A program made the position numbers and the translations under genes. A stretch of 45,164 nucleotides of DNA, from contig DASTYK010000185.1 in assembly GCA_035764935.1 (NCBI GenBank), forward strand, positions 1-45,164. The letters run 5' to 3'. Numbering within the stretch: the stretch's first letter is position 1; the number at the start of each line of letters is the position of its first letter. Shown one piece after another: positions 44,528-45,164 of this stretch. The notes below the pieces were generated by a model. That model saw only the letters and a list, made by a program, of their open reading frames with translations, was not told the origin of the DNA and did no database searches. This DNA is from Longimicrobiales bacterium. Its GTDB lineage: Bacteria; Gemmatimonadota; Gemmatimonadetes; Longimicrobiales; RSA9.

Positions 44528-44710
44528 GGATAATCACAGGCAACGTTGCTTTGTTCGCCGTCGTGGGCGATGCGCGCAACGTTGGCTTGAATAATCACAG
44601 ACAACGTTGCTCTGGTCGCGGGCGTGGCCAATGCGAGCTACATTGCCTTGGATAATCACAGGCAATGTTGCTCTGGTCGCGGGCGTGGCCGATGCGAGCA
44701 ACGTTGGCAT
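44528..44710. repeat. 61-bp tandem repeat, three copies, with hairpins at the unit junctions
   Basis: Units begin at 44528, 44589 and 44650, each with GATAATCACAG or a close variant (first base A in the second copy, AGACAA for AGGCAA), and a degenerate fourth start follows at 44711. The end of each unit pairs with the start of the next around a 13-base loop: 44576-44586 with 44600-44610, and 44637-44647 with 44661-44671, ten of eleven pairs each. One G-C pair in the first hairpin is an A-T pair in the second, a compensatory change. Confidence 0.9.
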
Positions 44711-44900
44711 AGTCAACGTGGCTGACGATGCCGGCCGTGTCAGCCGAAAGCCGGCCGCCTCTCCCGAGAGCCCGTCCCCCCACGGGCGAAGCCCCCTCGC
44801 CGTCCAGTCGCCCATCAGTCAGCCAGCGGGAGTAGATTCATCTCCGTCTGCCAGCATCGAGTTCACCTTCACGGCAAGTCACTCCCATCTCCGCCCCGAA

Positions 44901-45093
44901 CCAGCCTCTGTTCTCCCGGTGCTCCGTGGTAGACCCCAAAGACCCATCCAGCCTCTGTGCTCCCGGTGCTCTCCGTGGTAGACCGAACAAACCCATCCAG
45001 CCTCCGTGCTCCCGGTGCTCTCCGCGGTAGACCGAACAAACCCATCCAGCCTCCGTGCTCCCGGTGCTCTCCGTGGTAGACAAAAAAGACCCA
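44901..45093. repeat. 49-bp tandem repeat, about four copies
   Basis: Units start at 44901 (47 bp), 44948, 44997 and 45046, each with CCAGCCTC, GTGCTCCCGGTGCTC and CGTGGTAGAC or a close variant. Read on the minus strand the core is CCACGGAGAGCACCGGGAGC. Because 49 is not a multiple of three, the array gives three overlapping minus-strand frames of repetitive peptide, which are not real genes. Confidence 0.92.
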
Positions 45094-45152
45094 CCGAGCT
45101 ATTCGGATGCGCGAAACACTCATGTATCTCTCGCTATCAAACTCACACCAGC

Positions 45153-45164
45153 GGAGGCATTCAT
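45153..45164 (+). promoter_or_regulatory. Possible ribosome-binding site of a gene starting at the window edge
   Basis: GGAGG (45153-45157) is followed after five bases by AT at the last two positions; an ATG would result if the next base is G. Confidence 0.3.

Larger units (their letters stand above)
44431..45164. other. Non-coding repeat cluster downstream of polA
   Basis: About 730 bp without a convincing gene. It holds a 61-bp tandem array (44528-44710) and a 49-bp tandem array (44901-45093). At 44484-44505 there is also a single motif, TACCACAGAGAACGCAGTGG, resembling the 49-bp unit in opposite orientation. Open frames here are repeat translations. The final 12 bases look like the ribosome-binding site of a gene starting at the window edge. 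Confidence 0.7.

Noticed and set aside
44528-45093. CRISPR array
   Set aside because: The units are contiguous tandem copies with no variable spacers and no cas genes nearby.
44838-45123. Three overlapping minus-strand frames with repeated TESTGSTEAGW-like peptide
   Set aside because: They are three-frame translations of the 49-bp tandem repeat; no ribosome-binding site or independent coding signal.

Overview
The window is about 45 kb of very GC-rich bacterial chromosome, densely packed and with only modest intergenic space. The gene content fits a member of the Gemmatimonadota or a close relative. Reasons are an alternative complex III operon with a fused ActB, a PadR regulator paired with an ADOP-type duplicated permease, an S46 peptidase, Ton-type energy transduction and frequent GTG/TTG starts. 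That assignment is inference from family content; no rRNA marker is present.

Layout. At 1-3152 (minus strand) lies a Ton-type energy module: a 60-aa membrane protein, TonB, ExbB, two ExbD proteins and a LeuT-like sodium symporter cut by the window edge. At 4049-11595 (plus) is a complete actABCDEF operon for alternative complex III (quinol:electron acceptor oxidoreductase), closed by a strong terminator with no oxidase genes behind it. At 11688-19952 follow TrmJ, a small secreted protein, a PLP enzyme, a secreted S46 dipeptidyl-peptidase followed closely by an M20 dipeptidase, a lytic transglycosylase and a zinc metallopeptidase. At 19970-24588 (minus) are PadR + ADOP permease and a GroES-Hsp33 stress pair. 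At 24796-31853 are a small antitoxin-like protein, a translationally coupled AraC-like regulator + TPR protein, two acyl-CoA dehydrogenases separated by a GC-rich nested inverted repeat, a free-standing histidine-kinase dimerisation domain, and GcvH. At 32027-38052 (plus) is a dpp/opp peptide importer operon with overlapping stop/start codons at three of its four junctions. At 38158-44430 are a solo ExbB/TolQ-like protein, a Slt70-like transglycosylase, a cold-shock protein and DNA polymerase I. The last 730 bp hold no convincing gene but two different tandem-repeat arrays.

How the genes fit together: the organism looks like a respiring heterotroph living on peptides. The S46 and M20 peptidases and the Dpp importer supply peptides, acyl-CoA dehydrogenases and glycine cleavage feed reducing power, and complex III passes electrons on. 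Ton/ExbB proteins use the proton-motive force for outer-membrane work, and two lytic transglycosylases remodel the wall.

No CRISPR array, prophage, transposase or obvious defence island is visible. The most unusual signals are non-coding or very small. One is a minus-strand micro-unit at 30693-31037: promoter-like boxes, a perfect 18-bp palindrome, a 13-nt full-length Shine-Dalgarno, a 19-codon ORF and a hairpin. Another is a 61-bp tandem repeat whose junction hairpins show a compensatory base change. Others are a -35 box overlapping the preceding stop codon at two loci, and a DHp-only histidine kinase fragment.
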